DNA of 64,000 nucleotides from Kyrpidia tusciae DSM 2912 (GCF_000092905.1 NC_014098.1:1302001-1366000); one strand, 5' to 3'. Shown: positions 28,053-38,233, numbered from the stretch's first letter. The notes: a model not told the origin generated them from the letters alone. Numbers and translations: made by a program.

Positions 28053-28215
28053 CGGACCGGGCGCCCCTAGAGGACCGGGCCTTGGTCGGCCGAAGCCCTA
28101 GGGGCCGGCCTCTGGGGGCGGCTCCGGGCTGGGGGCTAAATACGCCGGCGCGGCGGGCCGGGCGGGGCGGCATAGAACTTGGGCCGCGAGCATACAGTGC
28201 GGTGGGGGGATCAGC

Positions 28216-28449
28216 ATGGACCACCGTCGGGGGAGCCGGAGCGAAAGTTGGTGGTATTTTGGCACCGCCATCGCTCTGGCCTTTTTGCTGTTTCAGGCCT
28301 GGCTGTTGTGGAACGAGCAGCACCAGGCACGGAACCCGTATCGGGAACCCCGGGGGCCGGCACTGCGGGTGCAGGGGCCGGCAGCGCAGGAGTTTTCCTG
28401 GGAGACGGTCTGGCAGAGACTGCAAGAGTTTTATCGGGTGGGGGAGTGA
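28216..28449 (+). CDS. YqzK-like small membrane protein (DUF4227)
   Basis: A 77-residue protein with one membrane segment (WWYFGTAIALAFLLFQAWLLW) after a short basic N-terminus, and a cytosolic or outer tail ending VWQRLQEFYRVGE. Its place just before xerD and after fur (with ald inserted) matches Bacillus yqzK. The ATG at 28216 follows GGGGGGATC. No function is known. Confidence 0.65.
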   Translation: MDHRRGSRSESWWYFGTAIALAFLLFQAWLLWNEQHQARNPYREPRGPALRVQGPAAQEFSWETVWQRLQEFYRVGE

Positions 28450-28539
28450 GCGGGAGGATTTACGACATGAATTGTAGAATATTTTCGAGGCACCGAATCG
28501 CACCATCCGATCGGGGTGGGATGGACGGGGGCCGATGGC

Positions 28540-29427
28540 ATGAAGACGATGATTGAGCGGTTTATTCGCTACTTGGCCATTGAAAAGGGGTTGGCGCCGA
28601 GCACGTTGGGGTCCTACCGGAGTGATCTGGAGGACTTTTCCGATTTTCTCCAGCGGACGGGGTGCGGGGATTGGCCGGAGACCGGGCGGCGACACATCGT
28701 GGCGTATTTGGCCCACCTGCAAAAGTTGGGCCGGGCGCCGGCCACCGTGTCTCGGCACATGGCCAGTCTGCGGTCGTTTTATCAATTTTTGTCCCGGGAG
28801 GGACTGATCGAGGTAGACCCCACCGGGCAGCTGGATTCCCCGAAAGCGGACAAGCGGCTGCCCCGGGTGTTGAACGTCGAAGAAGTCGAACGGCTCCTGG
28901 CGGCGCCCGAGGGATTGACCCCCATGGCTCTCCGGGACCGGGCGATGTTGGAGATGCTCTATGCCACGGGGGTTCGGGTCTCCGAACTTGTGTCCCTCAA
29001 CGTGACGGACGTCAACCTGAACATGGGTTATGTGAAGTGTTACGGGAAAGGATCAAAAGAGCGGATTGTGCCCCTGGGATCGGCGGCCCTGGAGGCGGTC
29101 CATGCGTACCTGACCAGGGGGAGGGCTGGGTTATTGAAAAATGGAGATCCTGGTGCCCTCTTTGTCAATCACCAGGGCAAACGGTTAACCCGGCAGGGGT
29201 TTTGGAAGATTTTAAAGAAATATGCCCAGACGGCGGGCATTCAGAAGGCCATTACCCCCCACACACTGCGGCATTCCTTTGCCACCCATCTGTTGGAGAA
29301 CGGCGCCGATCTGCGGGCGGTCCAGGAGATGCTCGGCCATGCGGATATCTCGACGACCCAGATCTACACCCATGTCACGCAAACCCGGCTTAAAGACGTG
29401 TACGAGCGCACCCATCCCCGGGCCTAG
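28540..29427 (+). CDS. xerD: Tyrosine recombinase XerD
   Basis: A 295-residue site-specific recombinase that resolves chromosome dimers at dif together with XerC/CodV. The catalytic residues are visible: R in YATGVRVSEL, K in YGKGSKERIVPLG, HXXR in HTLRHSFATHLL, H in LGHADISTTQIY and the nucleophile Y in the same stretch. N-terminal SAM-like domain is complete. ATG 28540 gives the normal N-terminus (MKTMIERFIRYL); GTG 28516 would add eight residues. Confidence 0.93.
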   Translation: MKTMIERFIRYLAIEKGLAPSTLGSYRSDLEDFSDFLQRTGCGDWPETGRRHIVAYLAHLQKLGRAPATVSRHMASLRSFYQFLSREGLIEVDPTGQLDSPKADKRLPRVLNVEEVERLLAAPEGLTPMALRDRAMLEMLYATGVRVSELVSLNVTDVNLNMGYVKCYGKGSKERIVPLGSAALEAVHAYLTRGRAGLLKNGDPGALFVNHQGKRLTRQGFWKILKKYAQTAGIQKAITPHTLRHSFATHLLENGADLRAVQEMLGHADISTTQIYTHVTQTRLKDVYERTHPRA

Positions 29428-29532
29428 GCCGGGTGGGCCGAGGGCGGGGCGCCGCGGGAGGTCCGGGGCGGGGGACCCAGAATCTAAGAGGCCGGGGAAC
29501 GATTTTGGATAAGGGCAAAAGGCGAGGAGGGA

Positions 29533-30702
29533 GTGGCCGCATTGCGATGGATATGGATCGTTCTGGACAGTTGCGGAATCGGCGCCGCACCGGATGCGGA
29601 TCGGTACGGGGATGAGGCGGCCAATACCCTGGGTCATATCGCCCAGGCGGTGGGCGGCCTTCGGGTGCCCCATCTTGAGCGTTTAGGATTGGGGCGCCTG
29701 GTCGATTTGGGCCATCCGGCGGATCAGGAAGTCGTGGGTTGCTATGGAAAGATGAGGGAGCGCTCCGTGGGGAAAGATACCACGAACGGTCATTGGGAGT
29801 TTGTCGGGGTGGTGCTGGACCGCCCTTTGCCCGTCTATCCCCACGGATTTCCCCGGGAGATTATCGAACCCTTTGAGCAGGCCATCGGGCGAAAAATTCT
29901 CGGGAATCGGCCGGCTTCGGGGACGGAGATCCTGAAAGAGCTCGGGGAGGAACATGTGCGCACGGGCCGCCCCATCGTGTACACGTCGGGGGACAGCGTT
30001 TTTCAGATCGCCGCCCACGAAGAAGTGATCCCCCCGGAGGAGCTCTACCACATGTGTGAGGTCGCCCGGGGATTGCTCCGGGGGGAACACGGTGTGGGGC
30101 GGGTGATCGCCAGGCCTTTCGTCGGCCAAAACGGGCGGTATGTCCGCACCGACCGCCGGCGGGATTACTCCTTGCGTTTCGGCCGGACGGTCCTCGATGA
30201 GTTGCACGATGCCGGGTGGCCGGTGGTGGGAATTGGCAAGATTCACGACATCTACGGTGGGGCGGGGATCGGCGAGGCGGTACATACCAAGGACAATATG
30301 GACGGGGTGGACCGAATTGTGCAGTGGGGACGGCGGCTGGATCGGGGCCTGATCTATGGGAATCTGGTAGATTTTGATTCTCTGTATGGCCATCGGAACG
30401 ATTCCGTGGGCTTTGCCGGGGCGGTGGAAGCCTTCGATGGGCGAATGCCGGAGATTCTCGATACCCTCCGGGACGAAGATGTGCTTATCATCACGGCGGA
30501 TCACGGGTGTGACCCCACCACGCCCGGTACCGATCACACCCGGGAGTGGGTGCCGCTGTTGGTGTGGGGACCAGGACTGAAAACGGGGGTCGACCTGGGG
30601 GCGCGGGATACGTTTGCTGATATCGGCGCTACTTTGGCGGAAGCCTTTGGAGTTCCGGCGCCCCAGGTGGGGACGAGTTTTTGGAAAGAGGTGCGGGGAT
30701 GA
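29533..30702 (+). CDS. deoB: Phosphopentomutase
   Basis: A 389-residue metalloenzyme of the alkaline phosphatase superfamily that interconverts ribose (deoxyribose) 1- and 5-phosphates. Metal-site motifs: [23 protein letters not shown] (the phosphorylated Thr), HDIYGG and [19 protein letters not shown]. It is coupled to punA by an overlap and salvages nucleosides with it. GTG 29533 is very near its GGAGG; TTG 29542 is an alternative start. Confidence 0.92.
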   Translation: MAALRWIWIVLDSCGIGAAPDADRYGDEAANTLGHIAQAVGGLRVPHLERLGLGRLVDLGHPADQEVVGCYGKMRERSVGKDTTNGHWEFVGVVLDRPLPVYPHGFPREIIEPFEQAIGRKILGNRPASGTEILKELGEEHVRTGRPIVYTSGDSVFQIAAHEEVIPPEELYHMCEVARGLLRGEHGVGRVIARPFVGQNGRYVRTDRRRDYSLRFGRTVLDELHDAGWPVVGIGKIHDIYGGAGIGEAVHTKDNMDGVDRIVQWGRRLDRGLIYGNLVDFDSLYGHRNDSVGFAGAVEAFDGRMPEILDTLRDEDVLIITADHGCDPTTPGTDHTREWVPLLVWGPGLKTGVDLGARDTFADIGATLAEAFGVPAPQVGTSFWKEVRG

Positions 30703-31514
30703 AGACGCAGTGGGTACGCGAGGTGGCGGAACGGCTGGAGAAGGGACTTGCTGAGAAGCCCCGGGTGGCGGTGATTCTGGGATCGGGTCTGGGAGAGGTG
30801 GCGGATCGGTTAGAGGCAAAACGGGTGGTGCCCTACGAAGAGATCCCGGAGTTCCCCGTTTCCACGGTGGTGGGCCACGCCGGGCGCTTGGTGTTTGGAC
30901 GGCTGGGGGGCGTGCAGACGGCGGTGATGCAAGGACGGTTTCACCTTTATGAAGGCTATACCCCGGAGCAGGTGGCCTTTCCGGTGCGGGTCCTGCGAAC
31001 CCTCGGGGCGGAGATTTTGATCGTGACCAACGCCTCCGGAGGTGTGAATGTAGGATTTCGTCCAGGAGACCTGATGTTGATTCGAGATCATTTGAACCTG
31101 ACGGGAAAAAACCCTTTGGTGGGGCCCAACGACGATGAACTGGGCCCCCGGTTCCCCGACATGTCCGCGGCCTATGACCGGGAGCTGCTCCGTTTGGCCC
31201 GCCAGGTGGGCCGGGAGCTCAATCTCCCGCTGCAAGAAGGGGTGTATGCGGGTCTTCTCGGCCCGACCTTCGAGACTCCGGCGGAGATTCGCATGCTCCG
31301 CGTCTTGGGAGCCGACGCCGTGGGAATGTCGACGGTGACGGAGGTCATCGCCGCCCGCCACGCGGGAATGCGGGTGCTCGGGATCTCGTGTATCACCAAC
31401 ATGGCGGCGGGGATTCTCGACCAACCCCTGTCCCACGAAGAGGTGTTGGAGACCGGCCGGCGGATCGGCGCACAGTTCAGCCGGCTCGTTACCGAGATCG
31501 TGAGCCGACTGTAG
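30699..31514 (+). CDS. punA: Purine nucleoside phosphorylase (trimeric type)
   Basis: A 271-residue phosphorylase for guanosine, inosine and deoxy forms. It has the phosphate site [11 protein letters not shown], the [11 protein letters not shown] and [11 protein letters not shown] stretches, [22 protein letters not shown] and ITNMAAGI. These mark the trimeric mammalian-like PNP (PunA), not hexameric DeoD. Its ATG overlaps the phosphopentomutase stop (ATGA). Confidence 0.93.
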   Translation: MKTQWVREVAERLEKGLAEKPRVAVILGSGLGEVADRLEAKRVVPYEEIPEFPVSTVVGHAGRLVFGRLGGVQTAVMQGRFHLYEGYTPEQVAFPVRVLRTLGAEILIVTNASGGVNVGFRPGDLMLIRDHLNLTGKNPLVGPNDDELGPRFPDMSAAYDRELLRLARQVGRELNLPLQEGVYAGLLGPTFETPAEIRMLRVLGADAVGMSTVTEVIAARHAGMRVLGISCITNMAAGILDQPLSHEEVLETGRRIGAQFSRLVTEIVSRL

Positions 31515-31614
31515 GCCTTTTATAAAGCCGGAGGGAATCCGCGTCAATATCGGATAACCCTTCCCCTCCTGACGCACACTAGATGCGCATGGGCAGTGAA
31601 GGAGGGAGGAAGGG

Positions 31615-32892
31615 ATGAACCTTCGCGCGGGAATGATCGGTCTGTGCGCCGCCGCGCTTTTTGCATCGCTTACGGTGGCCTCGGCCGAAGTCGGAGTCAA
31701 AGGGGCGGAGGTGGCGTTAGAGGCTCGGTCGGTCCCGGCCCTGGAGCGGACGGCGGGGGTGGACGCCGGGAGCCCCGCGGCGGCCAAACGGCCGCGGGCG
31801 GAGACAAGCCCCAAGCTGGCGGAACACGCGGTTTCTGCTGTGCTCATGGACGCCGCCACCGGGACGGTCTTGATGGAGAAAAATAGCCACGAAAAACTGC
31901 CGCCTGCCAGTATCACCAAGATCATGACAATGCTGCTGACCGTCGAGGCGCTGGAACGGGGACAGGTGCAATTGAGCGATCGGGTTCGCACCAGCGAACG
32001 GGCGGCCAGCATGGGCGGGTCGCAAATTTTTCTGGAACCGGGCGAAGAAATGACCTTGGACGATATGATGAAAGGCATTGCCGTGGCCTCGGCGAACGAC
32101 GCCTCGGTGGCGGTGGCCGAATACTTGGCGGGTTCCGAAGCGGAGTTCGTGAGCCTGATGAACCGCCGGGCGGAAGAGCTCGGCATGCGGGACACCCATT
32201 TTGTCAATTGTAACGGTTTACCTGCGGAAGGCCACTACACGTCCGCTTATGATATTGCGATCATGTCCAGGGAGTTGTTGAAACACCCCCAGGTCCTCAG
32301 GTGGACTTCTTTATACGAGGATTATCTGCGAAAGAATACCGATCGTCCTTTCTGGCTCGTGAACACGAATAAGCTGGTCCGCTTTTACCCCGGTGTAGAC
32401 GGGCTCAAGACCGGGTTCACCGAGTCGGCCCGGTACTGTCTGAGCGCCACGGCGAAAAAAGGCGATTTTCGGGTAATCGCCGTGGTGATGGGAGAGCCGA
32501 CCTCGAAACAGCGGAACGCCGAAGTGACGCAAATGCTGGACTGGGCCTTCGGGCAGTACCAATTCGTAAAGCTCTACGGCCCGGGGGATCCGGTGGGGCA
32601 GGTTCGGTTGGACAAAGGAGACCCGGAAAAAGCCCCGGTCACGGTGCGGCAAAGTGTGGGGGTTTTGCTTCGCCGAGGCGAATCGAAAGAAGGGATTCGG
32701 GCCCGGGCCGAGGTTTCCCCCGGGACGGCGCCGAAGAAAAAAGGGGCTTTGGTGGGCAAGGTGGTGGTTTATCGGGACGATCGGCCCGTGAGCGAAGCGC
32801 CCCTGTATCTGGCCAAAGATGTCCGTCGCGCGGGGTGGTGGGCGATGTTCGGGCGCACCTGCCGACATTGGCTGGGGGCGAGTGACCGATGA
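31615..32892 (+). CDS. dacF: D-alanyl-D-alanine carboxypeptidase (DacF-like penicillin-binding protein 5 family)
   Basis: A 425-residue S11 peptidase. A signal peptide is present (GMIGLCAAALFASLTVASA). Active-site motifs are SXXK in PPASITKIMT, SXN in ASANDASVA and KTG in DGLKTGFT. The C-terminal beta domain is present; a terminal amphipathic helix (WWAMFGRTCRHWLGA) could bind the membrane. It trims peptidoglycan stem peptides. In Bacillus dacF leads into spoIIAA-AB-sigF; here that operon does not follow. Confidence 0.9.
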   Translation: MNLRAGMIGLCAAALFASLTVASAEVGVKGAEVALEARSVPALERTAGVDAGSPAAAKRPRAETSPKLAEHAVSAVLMDAATGTVLMEKNSHEKLPPASITKIMTMLLTVEALERGQVQLSDRVRTSERAASMGGSQIFLEPGEEMTLDDMMKGIAVASANDASVAVAEYLAGSEAEFVSLMNRRAEELGMRDTHFVNCNGLPAEGHYTSAYDIAIMSRELLKHPQVLRWTSLYEDYLRKNTDRPFWLVNTNKLVRFYPGVDGLKTGFTESARYCLSATAKKGDFRVIAVVMGEPTSKQRNAEVTQMLDWAFGQYQFVKLYGPGDPVGQVRLDKGDPEKAPVTVRQSVGVLLRRGESKEGIRARAEVSPGTAPKKKGALVGKVVVYRDDRPVSEAPLYLAKDVRRAGWWAMFGRTCRHWLGASDR

Positions 32893-32972
32893 GGTGGGCG
32901 TGCACCCTGGGCGGCCTGGGCGGGGCGGCCCCATCGCGGGCCGGGGTTGGCCATGCTCACGCCACTTCCCGT

Positions 32973-33158
32973 CTAAGGTTTAGGCAGGAAAATATTGCTT
33001 AGAATGAACAAGATCATTCCGATGAGGAAAATCGCAAAAGCGATCGATAAAAAAATAGATACTGGACTGGGGTCCAAGGCAAAGCCCACCCGGGCCACGA
33101 ACCCCGCGCCGGTGGCGATTCCGCCGATCCAAATCAAGGCGATGGATAGTTTGCGCAT
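32973..33158 (-). CDS. Small membrane protein with two transmembrane segments
   Basis: A 61-residue protein, MRKLSIALIWIGG followed by two hydrophobic spans (the first to about VARVGF, the second VSIFLSIAFAIFLIGMILFI). A GTG at 33161 sits nine bases after AGGAGGG and may be the true start. I do not recognise the family. It is convergent with dacF. Confidence 0.55.
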   Translation of the reverse strand: MRKLSIALIWIGGIATGAGFVARVGFALDPSPVSIFLSIAFAIFLIGMILFILSNIFLPKP

Positions 33159-33270
33159 CACGGCCGTCGTCCCTCCTGTCCGTCTAACTTTTATCATAGC
33201 AGAGCGAGGGGGACAAGGCGACTCATAACCCCGGCTCGGCCCGCGTAGATGTGGATGGGGAGGGGAAGTT

Positions 33271-33876
33271 ATGCGCATTCGAGTGGGTGTCGCCGGAACT
33301 GGACGGGGGCGGGAGGGGGATCACCGGTTCGGCATGGGCCATCGGGGAGAAATCCCGCCGGAGGGTCGCGGGGAGCGGAGTGGCGCCGTCGGCTCCCCTC
33401 CCGGGGGCGGGCCGAAAGTTCCGCAGTCTGGGAAAGGTGTCGGCACCGGGTCTCCTGATCCGATTTCCCGTCGCCCCCTCGGTGCGGACGCTACGGGCAG
33501 CCGCGGGGATGGCGATGGGAACGAAGGCCGGGGCGGATCCGGGGGGCCTGAGCGGGAAGCGGAAGCGACCCGAAGGGTGGCCGAAACCGCCGCCAGGATT
33601 GAGGAACCTCTTCGGACATTGGCGGCCTATCTGGAGAGAGGGAATTTTGCCGAATATGTGTATATGGTGACCAGGCCCTCCCGCCTGATCTGGATCAATC
33701 TGATCAGCGGCCTGTCCCGGGGCGTGGGCATCGGGGTGGGGTTTACCCTGATTGCCGCGCTCCTTGTCTATCTCCTGCAGGCCCTGGCGGTGTACAACCT
33801 CCCGGTGATCGGGGGGTTTATCGCGGAACTCGTCAAAATCGTCCAGGCTCAGTTGCACACGCCCCGGGTGCCCTGA
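33271..33876 (+). CDS. DUF5665-like membrane protein with a long disordered N-terminus
   Basis: A 201-residue protein. The first 100 residues are low complexity, rich in Gly, Arg, Pro and Ser, with no predicted fold. The last 100 (RTLAAYLERGNFAEYVYMV ... LIWINLISGLSRGVGIGVGFTLIAALLVYLLQ ... NLPVIGGFIAELVKIVQ) match DUF5665, with one or two hydrophobic segments. The ATG at 33271 follows GGAGGGG. Function unknown; the N-terminal extension is much longer than I expect for the family. Confidence 0.65.
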   Translation: MRIRVGVAGTGRGREGDHRFGMGHRGEIPPEGRGERSGAVGSPPGGGPKVPQSGKGVGTGSPDPISRRPLGADATGSRGDGDGNEGRGGSGGPEREAEATRRVAETAARIEEPLRTLAAYLERGNFAEYVYMVTRPSRLIWINLISGLSRGVGIGVGFTLIAALLVYLLQALAVYNLPVIGGFIAELVKIVQAQLHTPRVP

Positions 33877-34059
33877 GCACAGACCCCGTCCGGGGCAGGG
33901 GAGGGCGGTCCCCCCGGGTCACACGATCCCGCCCGGACACATGTGGGGACTTCGGTGCGGCCCCGGCCCGCCGGGAGGAAGGTGTTCCGGGCCGGGATTT
34001 TCTCTCCCTGGAACACGACTCGCAGGGCCTCTTTTGGCTCTCGTAACGCCGCCGGAAGG

Positions 34060-35283
34060 TCAGCCGGTGTTAAGGCGGTGCCGGTGACGAGAACCGGGCA
34101 CCAACCCCGCGTGTTTTTCCGTGTATCGAAGCCACAGGGCGTTGACGAGGAGCAAAAAGCTGGTGGAAAAGAACACATAGTGGAACCCGAAATGGGCGGC
34201 GGTCTGGCTGCCGAGCAGTGGCCCCCCGATGTTCCCCAGATATTGGGCGGATTGGTTGTATCCGAAAACTCGCCCGGCCATGGCCTCGGGGACGTTGCGT
34301 TTGATCAGGGAGTTGATCGAGGGTAACATTCCCGCCATACACACCCCGAGGAGCAACCGTAAACCGAGGAGCTCCCAGGGCGTGCGGACGTAGGCCTGGG
34401 GAATAAACACCAGGGCACCGACCAGAAGAGCCGCGAACAGAATTCGGTGCGGGCCCAACCGGTCGGAGATTTTGCCGAGCCACGAGGCGGTCATGGCGTT
34501 GGCGAACCCGGCCGCCGCGACCACGGCGCCGGAGATGAGGGCGATGTGTTCGGTGTTCCCCGCCAGTTGCGTCACGTAGACGGTGACGATGGGCTCGATG
34601 GACATGTTGGCCAACTGCAACATGAAGGTCGTCAGAAACAGAGCCCACAGGGTCCGCCGATTGGGGATCTGGGCCCAGAATCCTCCTTTGGCCCGCGGTG
34701 CCGGTTTCGGCGGCGCAAAGTGTTCTTTGGCAAAGATGAGGGTGATGAGAAAGGCGAGCATCATGAAGCCGCCGGTCACAAAAAAGACGTGCCGAAGCCC
34801 GATCGCTTCGGCGAGATACCCCCCGATGAGCGGCCCCATGAGGTTGCCGCCCACGGTGCCCGTGGACAGGGTTCCCAGGGCCCATCCGGAGTGTTCCTTC
34901 GGCGTCTGGGTGGCGATCAAGGTGATGGCCGCGGCGATGTACCCCGACACCGCCCCCATCAGCAGCCGCAGGCCCACCAGTTGGTAGACACTGGTCACGA
35001 ATCCCATCGCCGTCATCACGATGGCCATCCCCAAGCTCGCCCGCAGAAGCATCAGTTTCCTCCCTCGGCGGTCGGCGAGGCGTCCCCAGATTGGCGAGAC
35101 GATGGCTGATGTGAGGAAGGTCGAGCCGAAGGCGATGCCCGCCCACTGTTCCACTTCCGCCGTGCTTTGGACGCCCAGTTGTTGAATGTACAGCGGAAGA
35201 AACGGGATCACCAAACTCATCCCGGCAGTGGTGGCGAAGGACCCGATCCATGCGATGAGAAGATTTCGTTTCCACAATATCAT
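34060..35283 (-). CDS. MFS multidrug-type exporter
   Basis: A 407-residue major facilitator with 12 expected segments. Motif A is WGRLADRRGRKLMLL between segments 2 and 3; segment 5 has LMGPLIGGYLAEAIGLRHVFF. It resembles DHA1 drug exporters of Firmicutes (NorA/Bmr type). The ATG at 35283 follows AAAGGGA, which overlaps a TTTCG-N5-CGAAA palindrome at 35295-35309. Its 3' end faces the DUF5665 gene about 180 bases away. Substrate unknown. Confidence 0.87.
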   Translation of the reverse strand: MILWKRNLLIAWIGSFATTAGMSLVIPFLPLYIQQLGVQSTAEVEQWAGIAFGSTFLTSAIVSPIWGRLADRRGRKLMLLRASLGMAIVMTAMGFVTSVYQLVGLRLLMGAVSGYIAAAITLIATQTPKEHSGWALGTLSTGTVGGNLMGPLIGGYLAEAIGLRHVFFVTGGFMMLAFLITLIFAKEHFAPPKPAPRAKGGFWAQIPNRRTLWALFLTTFMLQLANMSIEPIVTVYVTQLAGNTEHIALISGAVVAAAGFANAMTASWLGKISDRLGPHRILFAALLVGALVFIPQAYVRTPWELLGLRLLLGVCMAGMLPSINSLIKRNVPEAMAGRVFGYNQSAQYLGNIGGPLLGSQTAAHFGFHYVFFSTSFLLLVNALWLRYTEKHAGLVPGSRHRHRLNTG

Positions 35284-35294
35284 GGCTTTATCCC

Positions 35295-35309
35295 TTTCGT
35301 TCTACGAAA
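35295..35309. promoter_or_regulatory. Palindrome overlapping the ribosome site of the MFS exporter
   Basis: TTTCG-TTCTA-CGAAA, palindromic in its arms, lies 12 bases before the start codon on the minus strand. The same core occurs at 6677-6691 upstream of the other drug-type MFS gene. A common repressor is a reasonable guess. Confidence 0.45.
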
Positions 35310-35352
35310 CATTCACTTACGTTAATCTTATTATAAAATCCTTGTCAAGATG

Positions 35353-35380
35353 AAAAAGGGCCCCTCCAAGAGGCCCCCCC
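35353..35380 (-). terminator. Terminator-like hairpin on the minus strand upstream of the MFS exporter
   Basis: On the minus strand, GGGCC ... GGCCC arms form a GC-rich stem followed by TTTTT (plus-strand A at 35353-35357). There is no minus-strand gene immediately upstream, so it may shield the MFS promoter or act as a leader attenuator. Confidence 0.4.
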
Positions 35381-35462
35381 TTCTGCATGGTTCCGATCCC
35401 GGGCAGAAACACTAGCCCAAGAGGCAAGCCCCGCGGGGGACGCGGGAGAAAGGGGGAAACAC

Positions 35463-36005
35463 GTGGAAACGGAGGCGCTGCGCCGGCGGCTGGTGCAAGA
35501 GGCGGCGGAGTTATCCGAGAGGCTGGGACGAAATGGCGGGTTCGGCCTCGACCGGCCGATGAACGATTCGGTGGGGGAGCTCTCGGGCTACGACAATCAT
35601 CCGGCCGATCTGGGCACCGACATGTTCGAACGGGGCAAAGACATGGCGCTTCGGGAAGCGGGATTCCGCAGGCTCGATCAGGTTCAAGAGGCGCTGGCGA
35701 GGATCAACCGGGGGACTTACGGGGTGTGCGAGCGGTGCGGCCGCCCCATCGGGGAAGCCCGGTTGGAGGCCGATCCGGCGGCGGGTTTGTGCATGGGTTG
35801 CCAGCAACGTGAGGACGACCGGGAAGGGGATGACAACCGGCCGGTGGAAGAGGCCTTTCTCTCTCCGGGGTTTGGGCGGACGTTCATGGACCAGACGGGG
35901 TACGATGGGCAGGATGCTTGGCAGGACGTGGCCGTTTATGGCACGTCCAGCGATGTGGTGAGAACCTTTAGCCCCCGGTCGGACGATGATGACGACGAGG
36001 GGTGA
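35463..36005 (+). CDS. TraR/DksA-type zinc finger protein (YteA-like)
   Basis: A 180-residue protein with the DksA zinc finger, CERCGRPIGEARLEADPAAG followed by LCMGC. An N-terminal helical region (RLVQEAAELSERLGRNGGFG; SVGELSGYDNHPADLGTDMFERGKDMALRE) matches the YteA family of spore formers. The tail is acidic (RSDDDDDEG). DksA-type proteins bind the RNA polymerase secondary channel, but for YteA-type proteins no role is established. GTG 35463 follows AAAGGGGGAA. Confidence 0.82.
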   Translation: METEALRRRLVQEAAELSERLGRNGGFGLDRPMNDSVGELSGYDNHPADLGTDMFERGKDMALREAGFRRLDQVQEALARINRGTYGVCERCGRPIGEARLEADPAAGLCMGCQQREDDREGDDNRPVEEAFLSPGFGRTFMDQTGYDGQDAWQDVAVYGTSSDVVRTFSPRSDDDDDEG

Positions 36006-36097
36006 GGGTGGGTGACTGCCTGCCCGAAAGCGGCGTTGCGGCTGATCTCCGGCCTGTGATACACTGGGGGCGCTTAAGTATTGGACGGGGTGAAGCC

Positions 36098-36553
36098 ATG
36101 TTTTATGTCGGGGCTCTTCTGGTCTGGCTGGTGGACTGGTTGACGAAGTACTGGGTGAGTCACAGTATGGAGCTGGGACAGACAATCCCGGTGTGGCCCG
36201 GCGTGTTTCATATTACTTATCATGAAAATGCCGGGGCGGCTTTCAGCATGCTACAGAATCAGCGCTGGTTGTTCGTGGCGGTTACTCTGGTGGTCATCGC
36301 CGGGATTCTGTCGGCCAAACGGCGGACCCGGCGCCGTTCCACCCGGATTGCTTTGGCGTTGTTGCTCGGGGGCGCGGTGGGGAATCTCTGGGACCGGCTG
36401 GTCATCGGGCGGGTTATCGATTTTCTCGATGTGCGGATCATTCATTTTCCCATCTTTAATGTGGCGGACAGCTGTATCACCATCGCCGTAGCGTGGATGG
36501 TGGTGGATGCCCTTTTGGCCGGTCGCACTGTGCACAAGGAGAAGGAATCGTGA
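36098..36553 (+). CDS. lspA: Lipoprotein signal peptidase
   Basis: A 151-residue aspartic peptidase of the membrane with four hydrophobic segments. Catalytic aspartates are in GNLWDRLVIGRVIDFLDVR and FNVADSCITI; HITYHENAGAAFSML is the conserved loop. It removes signal peptides from prolipoproteins. ATG 36098 follows GGGGTG. It overlaps rluD by four bases, the common lspA-rluD pair of Firmicutes. Confidence 0.93.
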   Translation: MFYVGALLVWLVDWLTKYWVSHSMELGQTIPVWPGVFHITYHENAGAAFSMLQNQRWLFVAVTLVVIAGILSAKRRTRRRSTRIALALLLGGAVGNLWDRLVIGRVIDFLDVRIIHFPIFNVADSCITIAVAWMVVDALLAGRTVHKEKES

Positions 36554-37476
36554 AGGAAGAGGCTCAGGACCGAGATACCCTCTGGTTTGTGGTGGACCCG
36601 GAGGAGGCCGGGGAACGATTGGATCGGTTCCTGGCTGAGCGGTTGGCGGATACGTCCCGGTCGCAGATTCAGGGATGGATTGACGAGGGGCGGGTGCGGG
36701 TCGGGGAGCGGCCGGTGAAGGCCAGCCACCGGGTGCGCCCGGGGGAAGACGTGCTGGTAGAGCCGCCGGAGCCCGAACCCTTGGAGCTTGTGCCCGAGCC
36801 CATACCTTTGAAGATCGTATTCGAGGACGAAGATGTGGTGGTGGTGGACAAACCCCGGGGGTTGGTGGTTCACCCGGCTCCGGGCCACTCCCGGGGCACG
36901 CTGGTTCACGGGCTTCTCGCCCACTGTGGGCGACTGTCGCGTTTGGGCGGGTCTTTGCGGCCGGGGATCGTGCACCGAATCGACCGGGACACGTCGGGCC
37001 TTTTGGTGGCGGCGAAAACGGACCTCGCCTATATGGGCTTGGCCAAGCAGTTTCACGACCACACTGTGGATCGGGAGTATCTCGCCTTGGTCCACGGGGT
37101 GGTTCCCCACGATCACGGAACGGTGGACGCCCCGGTGGGGCGCCATCCTCATCTTCGGCAGCAGATGGCGGTGGTGAGGGGCGGCCGGCCGGCGGTGACC
37201 CATTTTATCGTGATCGAGCGCTTTGCCCGGGCGACGCTGCTGCGGCTGCGCCTGGAGACCGGACGGACGCATCAAATCCGGGTGCACATGGAGTTCATCG
37301 GCTTTCCGGTGATCGGAGATCCGAAATACGGTCCCCGGCGTTCCCTGGGGATGAAGGGGCAGGCGCTTCACGCCGCTGTGCTCGGCTTTGATCACCCCCG
37401 CACCGGGGAGCGGGTGCGCTTCGAGTCGCCGTTGCCCGAAGATATGCGGGATCTCATCGCTGAACTCAGGGGTTGA
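36550..37476 (+). CDS. rluD: Ribosomal large subunit pseudouridine synthase, RluD family
   Basis: A 308-residue enzyme with an N-terminal S4 RNA-binding domain (ERLDRFLAERLADTSRSQIQ) and a RluA-type catalytic domain. The catalytic aspartate is in GIVHRIDRDTSGLLVAAKT. GRTHQIRVHMEFIGFPVIGD is the second signature. GTG 36550 overlaps the lspA stop (GTGA). The pyr promoter overlaps its stop codon. Confidence 0.9.
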   Translation: MKEEAQDRDTLWFVVDPEEAGERLDRFLAERLADTSRSQIQGWIDEGRVRVGERPVKASHRVRPGEDVLVEPPEPEPLELVPEPIPLKIVFEDEDVVVVDKPRGLVVHPAPGHSRGTLVHGLLAHCGRLSRLGGSLRPGIVHRIDRDTSGLLVAAKTDLAYMGLAKQFHDHTVDREYLALVHGVVPHDHGTVDAPVGRHPHLRQQMAVVRGGRPAVTHFIVIERFARATLLRLRLETGRTHQIRVHMEFIGFPVIGDPKYGPRRSLGMKGQALHAAVLGFDHPRTGERVRFESPLPEDMRDLIAELRG

Positions 37477-37501
37477 CGACGGGGGAAGCGCGCGGTATGA
37501 T
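37473..37501 (+). promoter_or_regulatory. Sigma-A promoter of the pyr operon
   Basis: TTGACG (37473-37478) and TATGAT (37496-37501) are spaced by 17 bases. The -35 overlaps the rluD stop codon. It leads directly into the PyrR-regulated leader. Confidence 0.75.
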
Positions 37502-37507
37502 GGGCGA

Positions 37508-38199
<692 letters not shown>

Positions 38200-38233
38200 T
38201 GGACATTCATGTTCTCAATCACAGTGATGAACA

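Noticed and set aside
28060-28130. GC-rich inverted repeat (GCCCCTAG ... CTAGGGGC) after ald as a terminator
   Set aside because: No T-run follows it, so intrinsic termination cannot be claimed.
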